This document shows, piece after piece, positions 28,317 to 36,678 of a DNA stretch of 64,000 nucleotides (within the stretch, counting starts at the first letter, position 1; every line of letters begins with the position of its first letter). The notes under the pieces were generated by a model. That model searched no databases. It was not told the origin of the DNA and saw only the letters and a program-made list of their open reading frames with translations. The stretch lies in contig DASVTU010000032.1 in assembly GCA_036387415.1 (NCBI GenBank), forward strand, positions 1 to 64,000, given 5' to 3'. The stretch comes from DASVTU01 sp036387415. Its GTDB lineage: Bacteria; Acidobacteriota; Blastocatellia; Pyrinomonadales; Pyrinomonadaceae. The position numbers were made by a program, and so were the translations under genes.

Positions 28317-29816
28317 TTACTGTGTGGCGGCGTTGAGGATTGCGGCGGTGGCCTGTTCGACGAGTTGCGAGATGAGATCATCACCATCGGATTTGGCTTT
28401 GGCCTTGAGCGTCTGCGCGGCGACCTGTGTGCTGTCGTTGGCACGTTGGAGTTTGTATTCGAGCGTCAATTCGTCTTTGGCTTTGATGGAAGCGGCGAAG
28501 TCTGCCGCAGTATAAATCGTCGTACGGACGGCGACATCTGCGGCGACAGACGACGCGCCCGTGCCCGTCGGCACGATATCGACGATGGGCGCGGCCTTAC
28601 GGAGAAAACCGCCGAAGCCGCCGCCTCCGCCCTTCTTGTGTGCCACGGTGCTGTAGAGAACAAGGTCGCATTCCTTCTGCGTGGCTTCCGTCGCGGCCTG
28701 CTGCGGCACGTGTGCTTCGAGTGCGACGACTTCGATGGTCGGTGCTTTCAGATGGTTAATCAAAGTGTGGCGGACGGCATCGGCCAACGCGGAAGCACTG
28801 ATGCCCTCGCCCGCCGCTGTCGCACGCGTTGCCACGACGCCGACGCGTAACACTCCCGCGCGTTTCGCTCCGAGCGTGGCCGCGCTTGCGTCCGCCTGAG
28901 ATGCTGCCCGCTGGCGGACGTTGGCGTTGATGCTGCCGCCCGGTCGTGTGTCGCCATCGTTTGCCGCCGTCGCGTCGTTATCATCGTCGTCGTTCGTGGC
29001 GTTTGAACGCGCGTTGGCCGACATCATGGCCGCCGCGCTGTACATCTCCTGTCGGTCTTTCACTTCCCTGTAACCCGCAGGGACATCAAAGAGCGCATCG
29101 TCGAGCACGGCCTTCGAGATTTCCAGAACTTCCTGCGACCATGTGAAACTCGCCTTGCCGTTTTCGTCAAACATCGTGGTGGTGAGGAGGACGGGATAAC
29201 CCGTGCGCGCCGTGCCCGTCTGTTTCATGCGGTAGTCGTCGCGGCAACCGTCCGGCCTCGGACGCGCGACGTATGTGGCCGAAGCGTTTTTGTCGGCGCA
29301 GTCGAGCGCAAAGGCCGCGTCGATGTACCAGCCGTCGGTTTCCATGCGGCTACGCGTCTGCTCGCATGCTTCGGGCGATGATTCTGTGACCATCGTGGTT
29401 TTGATGCGGCGCGCGGTGTAGCCAAACATCTGTTTACGCTCGCCCGTGTCGGTGGCGCTAATGGTTGTCGTCACGATGCCGCCGCGACGCGCCGACGTCG
29501 TTGGAGTCTGCGCGGTCGGCTGGCTCATGTTCTGCGCCGTCGCTTCCGTCTTCTGGTCGAAGGGCGAAACGACGTAGGTCTTGGTCGCATCGCTCAGGTC
29601 AATCGTTCTTCGCAAATCGCATTGCATAATCGAGACGAGGGCGGGATTGAGCTCGGTGCGCTGGCGTTTGCCTTTGATGTAGACGACGTGTTCGGAACTT
29701 TGCCCCGCCGAAGTGCTTTTCGATTTGATTTTGACATCGGCCTGTGCGACGGCGGCCAACGCCGCGAGGCAAAGCATGACGAGTGCGAGACGGCGTGTGC
29801 GGAGCATGTTGTGCAT
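28317..29816 (-). CDS. Secreted protein of unknown function
   Basis: 499 residues with a signal peptide (LALVMLCLAALAAVAQA); a second in-frame ATG three codons on is an alternative start. The first half (VKIKSKSTSAGQSSEHVVYIKGKRQR cut short here, then TYVVSPFDQ) resembles DUF4412-like outer-membrane or periplasmic proteins that bind or report small changes. The second half, after an Ala/Asn/Asp-rich linker, starts VLRVGVVATRATAAGE, contains a GGGGGFGGF loop and ends helical, similar to Curli/CsgG- or TolB-like assembly domains in feel only. No catalytic motif seen. Divergent from the sigma-factor gene. Confidence 0.6.
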   Translation of the reverse strand: MHNMLRTRRLALVMLCLAALAAVAQADVKIKSKSTSAGQSSEHVVYIKGKRQRTELNPALVSIMQCDLRRTIDLSDATKTYVVSPFDQKTEATAQNMSQPTAQTPTTSARRGGIVTTTISATDTGERKQMFGYTARRIKTTMVTESSPEACEQTRSRMETDGWYIDAAFALDCADKNASATYVARPRPDGCRDDYRMKQTGTARTGYPVLLTTTMFDENGKASFTWSQEVLEISKAVLDDALFDVPAGYREVKDRQEMYSAAAMMSANARSNATNDDDDNDATAANDGDTRPGGSINANVRQRAASQADASAATLGAKRAGVLRVGVVATRATAAGEGISASALADAVRHTLINHLKAPTIEVVALEAHVPQQAATEATQKECDLVLYSTVAHKKGGGGGFGGFLRKAAPIVDIVPTGTGASSVAADVAVRTTIYTAADFAASIKAKDELTLEYKLQRANDSTQVAAQTLKAKAKSDGDDLISQLVEQATAAILNAATQ

Positions 29817-30120
29817 GACGTTTGTTTTCCTTGTTTCGCTGTTGATTCGTTGGCGAATCGTGCGGGGCGCGTCGGCGTCCGTGTTGGCGTTCTCGCACGT
29901 TTCGGCTCACACCAACTAACGCGCAATGTGCGATGGAAAAGTATCAACGCCGCGACAAACGACGGTTATTCCGCATCCTTCCGCCTTCTGTTATCCGGCG
30001 CCGACAGTGCTCGAAAACCGCGCTCCGGCGCGCGGAGTTGAATTGATATAACTCCCGCGCTCAGTTATACTTGGCGCGTAAATATTTTGAAGTTTTGAAC
30101 CTTTTTCACTGGTTTCCCCT
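29817..30120. other. Divergent upstream region of the secreted protein and ECF sigma genes
   Basis: No gene seen. It holds a good sigma-70-type promoter for the sigma-factor gene at 30043-30071 and a GC-rich palindromic stretch just before it (CGCTCCGGCGCGCGGAG). Confidence 0.5.
30043..30071 (+). promoter_or_regulatory. Promoter of the ECF sigma factor gene
   Basis: TTGATA (30043-30048) and TATACT (30066-30071) are separated by 17 bases; each box matches the sigma-70 consensus at 5 of 6 positions. Transcription would start near 30078, about 40 bases before the GTG. A housekeeping-type promoter suggests the gene is not solely autoregulated. Confidence 0.6.
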
Positions 30121-30699
30121 GTGCCAACTACATCGCCGCATGAAGTCACACGGTTGCTTATCCAACTAACGGATGGCAACCGCACTGTTTTGGATGAACT
30201 GCTGCCGCTCATCTACCATGAGTTGCGGAGTTTGGCTGCCAACTATCTGCGCCGCGAGCGTCACGGCCACACGCTGCAACCCACCGCGCTCGTCCACGAA
30301 GCATATTTGCGACTCATCGACCAGACACAGGTCAGATGGCAGAACCGCGCACACTTCTTCGGCGTCGCCGCGCAGATGATGCGCCGCATCCTCGTCGATT
30401 ACGCACGCGGCCACGGCGCTAACAAGCGCGGCGGCGAATTTCAGAAACTCTCGCTCGACGAAAACATCGACGTGTCAGGCGAACGCGCCTCCGAACTCGT
30501 CGCGCTCGACGACGCGCTCAACGCGCTCGCCGCGATTGACGAGCAAAAGAGTCGCATCGTCGAACTTCGTTTTTTCGGCGGACTCTCTGTGGAGGAGACG
30601 GCGGAGGTGTTGGGCGTCAGTGCGCCGACGGTCAAACGTCAATGGCGCATGGCGAAGGCGTGGCTCTACGGAGAGGTGAGCGGCGGCAAACAGGAATGA
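30121..30699 (+). CDS. ECF-type RNA polymerase sigma factor
   Basis: 192 residues from a GTG start; no in-frame ATG fits and the Shine-Dalgarno sequence is weak. Region 2 is HELRSLAANYLRRERHGH ... HEAYLRLIDQT, and AQMMRRILVDYARGHGANKRGG links to region 4 (RIVELRFFGGLSVEETAEVLGVS, helix-turn-helix, then PTVKRQWRMAKAWL). This is the short sigma family (TIGR02999-like) commonly found beside Ser/Thr kinases in Acidobacteriota and Planctomycetes. No anti-sigma gene is adjacent; the large kinase 161 bases downstream is the likely partner, possibly controlling it by phosphorylation. Confidence 0.9.
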   Translation: MPTTSPHEVTRLLIQLTDGNRTVLDELLPLIYHELRSLAANYLRRERHGHTLQPTALVHEAYLRLIDQTQVRWQNRAHFFGVAAQMMRRILVDYARGHGANKRGGEFQKLSLDENIDVSGERASELVALDDALNALAAIDEQKSRIVELRFFGGLSVEETAEVLGVSAPTVKRQWRMAKAWLYGEVSGGKQE

Positions 30700-30860
30700 G
30701 TTCGTGAGTCGCCGGCAGTTTGCAATCCGTGGTCGCGCCAAGTCCTCTCGCAGTTGAACGACACGGACTCGAACACTTTTACACCGCTTGTCATTTGCTC
30801 GATTTCCCGCTTGCTTTTTTTAACTGCTGACCGCTCGCTGCCGACCGATTACTATTTGCT

Positions 30861-33800
30861 ATGACCCCCGAACGCTGGAAGCAAGTCGAAGACGTTTTTC
30901 AATCCGCGCTTGACCTTCCCCTCGATGAGCGCCAGAAGTTTATCGAACAAGCCTGCGCTGGCGATGCCCGACTCCGCGCCGAGGTCGAATCGCTCATCTC
31001 TCAATACGAGGAGGCGGGCGACTTCATCGAAGCTCCCGCCATCCACGTCACAGCTTTTCAACAGGCCATCGCCTCGCCTCTCGGCACCACGGAAGTCATG
31101 CTCGACGCGGACGAGATGACGGGTCGGCGTCTCGGCGCGTACAAGATTGTGCGCGAAATCGGGCGCGGCGGCATGGGCACGGTTCATCTAGCCGTCCGCG
31201 TCGATAGCGAATTCAACAAACGCGTCGCCATCAAACTCGTCAAACGCGGGATGGACACCGATTTCATCCTCCGTCGTTTCCGCAACGAACGACAAATCCT
31301 CGCCTCGCTCGACCATCCCAACATCGCGCGACTCTTAGACGGCGGCACTACAGACGACGGCTTGCCCTACTTCATCATGGAGTACATCGACGGGCAGCCG
31401 CTCTATCGTTACTGCGACAGCCAGAAACTGACCATTCGTGAACGTCTGCGTCTGTTCACGCAAATCTGTAGCGCCGTCCAGTACGCGCACCAGAATCTCG
31501 TCATCCATCGCGACATCAAACCCGGCAACATCCTCATCTGCCCCGACGGCACTGCCAAACTCCTCGACTTCGGCATAGCCAAACTTCTCAACCCCGAACT
31601 AACGCCCGATACCATCGCGCCGACGGCGACCGCCATGCGTCTGATGACGCCCGAATATGCCAGTCCCGAACAGGTGCGCGGCGAAACCCCGACGCCCGCC
31701 AGCGACATCTACAGTCTCGGCGTACTGCTCTACGAGCTTCTGACGGGTCATCGTCCGTATCGTTTCAGCAATCGCTCGCCGCAGGAGATTGCGCGCGTCA
31801 TCTGCGAGGAGGAGCCGGAGCATCCGAGCCACGCCGTCGGGAGCGAGGACGACATTCTGCCCACCGACGCCGCCGTCAAGGAGTCGAACACGCTCGAATT
31901 CATCTGCCGCATACGCGGCGGCACGGTCGAAGCCTTGCGCCGCGAACTCGCCGGAGACATCGACAGCATCATTCTCAAGGCGCTCAGAAAGGAACCGGGG
32001 CGGCGTTATGCATCGGTCGAAGCGATGCGCGAAGACATCCTGCGGCATCTCGACGGTCGTCCTATCTCCGCGCCCTTCTTCTTTCCTCCGGCGGCAGCGG
32101 CGAAGCCCTCGACCGGAGAACCCGCCACCTCCGACAAATCAATCGCCGTCCTTCCGCTCAAACTTCTCAACCCGCGCAAGGCCGACGAAACAGGCGACAG
32201 TTATCTCGGCATCGGTCTCGCCGACGCGCTCATCACGCGCCTGAGCAACGTCCGGCGCTTCACCGTGCGCCCGACCAGTTCCGTCCTCCGCTACAGCGAG
32301 GGCGACGGCAATCCTTTCGCCGCCGGACATGCGTTGAGCGTCAGCTACGTCGTCGATGGCCGCATCCAACGCGCGGGCGACCGCATCCGCGTCACAGTGC
32401 AACTGCTCGATGTGCACGGCGGCGCGGCGTTGTGGGCGGGTCAGTTCGACGAAAAATACACGGACGTGCTCAGTCTCGAAGACGCCATCTCCGCGCAGAT
32501 TGCCGAAGCGATTGTGCCGCATCTGACGGGCGACGAACGCCAACTCCTCGCCAAACGTGCGACGGACAACGCCGAAGCATTTGAAGCCTACCTGCGCGGT
32601 CGTTACCATTGGAGCGCCTTCACCGAAGAGGGATTCGCCAAAGCCATCACCTGCTATTACCGCGCCATCGCGCTCGACCCCACCTACGCCGTCGCTTACA
32701 CAGGCATCGCCGATTATTACAACTGGATAGGCATCTACGGCGTGATGCCGCCATCCGAATGCACTGCGGCGGCCAAAGAAGCAGCCTCCAACGCCGTCGA
32801 ACTCGACGCTACGCTCGCTGAAGCCTACACCGCGCTCGGCTTCGCTCAACTCACCAACGATTTCCAGTGGCAAGAGGCCGAGCGTCTGCATCTGCGCGCT
32901 ATCGAACTCAATCCCAACTACGCCACGGCGCATCTCTGGTACAGTCTTCAACTCTCAATGGAAGGCCGCTTCGACGAAGCCATCCCCGAAGCCCATCGCG
33001 CGCTCGAACTCGACCCGCTCTCGCCCTTCAATCGCCACAACGTCAACTGGTGTTACTACCACGCGCGACGCTTCGACGAGAGCATCGCCGGATACCGCAA
33101 ACTCATCGAAGCCGAACCGCGCTACGGCATGGCTCACCTCTCTTTCAGTTGGGTTCTGCGCCACACCGGACACCCGGAGGAAGCCTTGTATGAGTCGCAC
33201 AAGGCGGTCGCGATTCTCGGCGATAGCCCGTTCGTTCTCGCCGGACTCGGCGCGTCCTACGCCGTCACTGGCGACGAAGACATGGCGCGTCAAATCCTGC
33301 AAAAGCTCCACGAACTTTCCATCAAGCGATACGTCTCGCCCTATCATCTCGCGCTCGTCCATTGCGCTCTCAGGGAAAAAGAGCGAGCCTTTGAACTGCT
33401 CGAAGAGACATACGAATTGCGCGATTCATGGCTCGTCTGGCTCGGCGTCGAACCGCAGTTCGACCTGCTCCGCGACGACCCGCGCTACACAGACATCCTC
33501 CGTAGAATCAAGCATCCGGCCCTCGACCGCCTCCGACGCGGAGCGGACGGCGCGGCAAACGTCGCCGACACCACGCTCGTCGTTGGTCGAGAGAAACTGT
33601 CGAGCGGCGACGACGTTCACGACGCACAGGCGACCCAACCCAACAACCTCCACGCGGCGACATCCGACATTCCACCCGCCAACATTTCATCCGTCGCGCC
33701 CGTGCATCAGTCTCCTGAGCCCGCAGCGATTCCCTCCCCCGTCTCGACCCTCAAGGCTGCCGCGTCAACGACTCAGGCGGTTGAAGCGAGGCGAACGGAC

Positions 33801-36242
33801 GCGCATGCCTCGAACCATGCGACGGCGAATGATGAAGAAATTGTGGCTCTGCGTCCGGCGTCGGTCGCGTCGCCTGAGGGCAACGTCGCAGCGACGCCAA
33901 ATCCACGCATACTTTTGCGCGTCGCGGTGCTGCTTCTGGTAGCGTCGGTCGCGGTGGTTTCGGCGGTCGTCTTTTGGAGAAGTTCGGGCAAGACGCCCGC
34001 CGTCGCCGTGCCGGGCAGCCCCTTGCGTCTGACGCATGAGATTGCTACTGACTGGCATCCCGACTACGCGCCCGACGGCTCGCGCATCGTCTTTTCCAGC
34101 AACCGCGACGGCAAACCCGAAATCTACACGATGAACGCCGACGGCTCACGCGTCCGTCGTCTGACCTTTAACTCGACCGACGACGATTGTCCCGTGTGGT
34201 CGCACGACGGCAAGCGTATCGCCTTCCAGTCGAGACGCGACGGGCAGACGGAAATCTACGTGATGAATGCCGACGGCTCGAACCAAATCAACGTCACCAA
34301 CAACCCCTCGGAAGACACGCGCCCCGCATGGTCGCCCGACGACACGCGCATCATCTACGGCAGCAACAGTCTCGACGCTCCCGCCAACTACGACATCTAC
34401 ACCGTCCAGCCCGACGGCTCCGCGAAAACCAAACTCACAGACGACCCCGCCTTCGACAACGACCCCGCCTTGTCGCCCGACGGCAAACGCATCGCCTTCA
34501 CCAGCGACCGCGACAAAAATTCCTACGAGATTTTCGTCATGAATGCCGACGGCAGCGACGTGCGAAACATCTCGAATCATCCCGGCAACGACGTGAAGCC
34601 CGTCTGGTCGCCCGACGGCCAGCGCATCGCTTTTACGAGCAACCGCCCCGCCAAGACCGACCTCCCCGTCGTCTACGTGATGAACGCCGACGGCTCGAAC
34701 CAACGCGCCGTCTCCGGCGAACACTCCTACGACGACGAACCCGGATGGTCGCCCGATGGTCGCTTCGTCGCCTTTCAATCGCAACGCGACGGCAACTGGG
34801 AAGTCTACGTCGCCGACGCTTCACCACCATCCCCTTCAAGCAACGCCTCCGCCGCACCAAAAATGCGTTCCATCGCCGTCCTGCCATTCACGACCATCGG
34901 CGCGAGCGGCGACGACCAGTATCTCGGCGTCGGCCTCGCCGATGTCCTGACCAACAAACTCGGACAACTCAGCGAAGTGACGCTGCGAACGTCGGGCGCG
35001 GTGCGACGCTATCTCGGCACCTCCAAGAGCGCGCTCGATGCCGGACGCGAACTCGGCGTGGATTTTGTTCTATCAGGAACCGTGGAACGCGGCGGCGAGC
35101 GTGTCATCGTCGCGCTCGAACTGACCGACATGGCACAAGGTCGCCTTCTCTGGGCGGAGAAATTTGACGAACATTTCACCGACATCTCGACGCTGCAAAA
35201 TTCCATCTCGGAACGCGTCGTGCGGGCGCTGAGTCTGGAATTGACGACGGACGAGCGGCGGCGTCTCGCCAAGCGTCTGACCAACGACAGCGAAGCTCAA
35301 CAACTCTATCTCGCGGGTCGTTATCACTGGGGCAAGCGCACGCCCGAAGGCTTGCGTCAGGCCATCGCCAATTTTGAACAGGCCATCGCGCGCGATGCGC
35401 GCTTCGCGCTCGCCTACGCGGGGCTGGCCGATTGCTACGCGTTGCTGAATTGGTACGTCGAACCCGCGCCCGCCGATGCCTGGACGCATGCCAGAGAAGC
35501 CGCTCTGCGCGCCGTCGAGATGGACGAAACGCTGGCCGAAGCGCACGTTTCGTTGGCCTTCGTCAAGTTTCACTTCGAGCGCGATTGGAAGGGAGCCGAG
35601 CAGCAGTTTCAACGCGCCATCAACCTCAATCCCAACTATCCGACCGCGCACCATTGGTACGGCTTCAATCTCTCCGCGTTGGAGCGACACGACGAAGCCA
35701 TTGCCGAGATGCGACGCGCCGAAGAACTCGACCCGCGTTCCACCGTGATTGCCACGGCGGTCGCCAATGTGCTCTATCACGCGCGTCGTTTTGATGAAGC
35801 GATTGTGCAGTGTCAGAAAGCCCTGAGCCTCGATCCCGGTTCGGTCGGCGCGCACGTCGTGTTGCGTTGGGCGTATGAAAAGAAAGGGATGGCGGACGCG
35901 GCATTTCGCATCTACGAAAAAGAACGCGCCTTCGCGGGCGAGACGCCGACGACGCGTGCCAAACACGCGCACGTCCTCGCCGCAAGCGGGCAGACGGAAG
36001 AAGCACGGAAGGTTCTCGAAGAGTTGCTCGCCAAAGGCGGACAGCGCGGCGTGACGCCCTACGAAATCGCCGTCATATACGCGTTGCTCGGCGACCGCGA
36101 CCGCGCGTTTAAGTGGCTCGCCCAATCCGAACGCGAACACGCCGTTGGCTTCTCCTACGTCCGCGTTGACCCGCTTCTCGACAACCTCCGCGACGACCCG
36201 CGCTATGCCGAGTTGCTGCGTTCGACGGGCATCATGAACTGA
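30861..36242 (+). CDS. Chimeric Ser/Thr protein kinase: kinase, TolB-N/TPR, TM, PD40 propeller, TolB-N/TPR
   Basis: 1793 residues. An N-terminal helical cap (~1-75) precedes the kinase (~92-395): IGRGGMGTVHLAV loop, VAIKLVK lysine, VIHRDIKPGN, LLDFGIAKLL and TPEYASPEQV, so all catalytic residues are present. A TolB N-terminal/FlgO-like domain (~427-555, SIAVLPLKLL) and TPRs (~565-890) follow, then a low-complexity linker and one membrane helix (~1015-1040). Outside lie six PD40 blades (~1053-1323), then a second TolB-N domain (~1335-1455, IAVLPFTTIGASGDDQYLG) and a second TPR array (~1470-1790). The duplicated TolB-N/TPR module on both sides of the membrane suggests fusion of two common kinase architectures. 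It probably senses an envelope signal and acts with the upstream sigma factor. The Shine-Dalgarno sequence before the ATG is weak. Confidence 0.9.
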   Translation: MTPERWKQVEDVFQSALDLPLDERQKFIEQACAGDARLRAEVESLISQYEEAGDFIEAPAIHVTAFQQAIASPLGTTEVMLDADEMTGRRLGAYKIVREIGRGGMGTVHLAVRVDSEFNKRVAIKLVKRGMDTDFILRRFRNERQILASLDHPNIARLLDGGTTDDGLPYFIMEYIDGQPLYRYCDSQKLTIRERLRLFTQICSAVQYAHQNLVIHRDIKPGNILICPDGTAKLLDFGIAKLLNPELTPDTIAPTATAMRLMTPEYASPEQVRGETPTPASDIYSLGVLLYELLTGHRPYRFSNRSPQEIARVICEEEPEHPSHAVGSEDDILPTDAAVKESNTLEFICRIRGGTVEALRRELAGDIDSIILKALRKEPGRRYASVEAMREDILRHLDGRPISAPFFFPPAAAAKPSTGEPATSDKSIAVLPLKLLNPRKADETGDSYLGIGLADALITRLSNVRRFTVRPTSSVLRYSEGDGNPFAAGHALSVSYVVDGRIQRAGDRIRVTVQLLDVHGGAALWAGQFDEKYTDVLSLEDAISAQIAEAIVPHLTGDERQLLAKRATDNAEAFEAYLRGRYHWSAFTEEGFAKAITCYYRAIALDPTYAVAYTGIADYYNWIGIYGVMPPSECTAAAKEAASNAVELDATLAEAYTALGFAQLTNDFQWQEAERLHLRAIELNPNYATAHLWYSLQLSMEGRFDEAIPEAHRALELDPLSPFNRHNVNWCYYHARRFDESIAGYRKLIEAEPRYGMAHLSFSWVLRHTGHPEEALYESHKAVAILGDSPFVLAGLGASYAVTGDEDMARQILQKLHELSIKRYVSPYHLALVHCALREKERAFELLEETYELRDSWLVWLGVEPQFDLLRDDPRYTDILRRIKHPALDRLRRGADGAANVADTTLVVGREKLSSGDDVHDAQATQPNNLHAATSDIPPANISSVAPVHQSPEPAAIPSPVSTLKAAASTTQAVEARRTDAHASNHATANDEEIVALRPASVASPEGNVAATPNPRILLRVAVLLLVASVAVVSAVVFWRSSGKTPAVAVPGSPLRLTHEIATDWHPDYAPDGSRIVFSSNRDGKPEIYTMNADGSRVRRLTFNSTDDDCPVWSHDGKRIAFQSRRDGQTEIYVMNADGSNQINVTNNPSEDTRPAWSPDDTRIIYGSNSLDAPANYDIYTVQPDGSAKTKLTDDPAFDNDPALSPDGKRIAFTSDRDKNSYEIFVMNADGSDVRNISNHPGNDVKPVWSPDGQRIAFTSNRPAKTDLPVVYVMNADGSNQRAVSGEHSYDDEPGWSPDGRFVAFQSQRDGNWEVYVADASPPSPSSNASAAPKMRSIAVLPFTTIGASGDDQYLGVGLADVLTNKLGQLSEVTLRTSGAVRRYLGTSKSALDAGRELGVDFVLSGTVERGGERVIVALELTDMAQGRLLWAEKFDEHFTDISTLQNSISERVVRALSLELTTDERRRLAKRLTNDSEAQQLYLAGRYHWGKRTPEGLRQAIANFEQAIARDARFALAYAGLADCYALLNWYVEPAPADAWTHAREAALRAVEMDETLAEAHVSLAFVKFHFERDWKGAEQQFQRAINLNPNYPTAHHWYGFNLSALERHDEAIAEMRRAEELDPRSTVIATAVANVLYHARRFDEAIVQCQKALSLDPGSVGAHVVLRWAYEKKGMADAAFRIYEKERAFAGETPTTRAKHAHVLAASGQTEEARKVLEELLAKGGQRGVTPYEIAVIYALLGDRDRAFKWLAQSEREHAVGFSYVRVDPLLDNLRDDPRYAELLRSTGIMN

Positions 36243-36278
36243 TTCGCGGTTCGTCTCGAATGAGAAATCCTCGGACGA

Positions 36279-36317
36279 GAAACTGCGCGACGCCCCGCGC
36301 CCACGTCGCGCAGTTTC
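36279..36317. terminator. Hairpin between the kinase gene and the small membrane protein gene
   Basis: A perfect 14-bp stem (36279-36292 with 36304-36317) with an 11-nt loop lies between the convergent ends of the two genes. T-runs are weak on both sides. Confidence 0.55.
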
Positions 36318-36327
36318 CCTTCCACGG

Positions 36328-36483
36328 CTAGCTGCGCTCCGCCCTCGATGCGAGTTTGTATTCGATAGAATCGAAGGCCGCTTCGACGCCCTTCGATAGT
36401 TCGTACGCTATCGTCTCCGAGACGAGCGCCAACAAAAACAATCCGCCCACCGCCGCCAAGCCGCCATAGATTAGATAGAACAT
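36328..36483 (-). CDS. Small single-span membrane protein (51 residues)
   Basis: ATG at 36483, TAG at 36328-36330. GAGGGGAGA lies 9 bases before the ATG, a good Shine-Dalgarno sequence. The product begins MFYLIYGGLAAVGGLFLLAL, one hydrophobic helix, then an amphipathic, charged tail (ETIAYELSKGVEAAFDSIEYK) ending in RAERS. The strong start signal, the membrane helix and the clean end make it a likely real gene. It is flanked by hairpins. Convergent with the kinase and downstream of the SBBP surface-protein gene. No family recognised. Confidence 0.6.
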   Translation of the reverse strand: MFYLIYGGLAAVGGLFLLALVSETIAYELSKGVEAAFDSIEYKLASRAERS

Positions 36484-36604
36484 CTCAAATTCTCCCCTCA
36501 CAAATCGTCTCTAACTCCTAACGCGTTTTATGCGAGCCCGACGGCTCAAGGCTCGTCCGTCTTTCAGACGGAAAGATAACCGGACATCTTTGACGGGAAA
36601 GAGA

Positions 36605-36642
36605 AAAGGATGACTCCATCTTGCAAGATGGAGTCATCCTTT
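36605..36642. terminator. 38-bp perfect palindrome after the SBBP surface-protein gene
   Basis: Two 19-base halves centred on TTGCAA form a hairpin with no extra loop bases. It starts 37 bases after the minus-strand stop, and on that strand it is followed by TTTCTCTTT, so it fits a terminator of the surface-protein gene. Confidence 0.7.
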
Positions 36643-36678
36643 CTCTTTGCGCCAAACTCGTAGAACGAGGTTGAGCGG

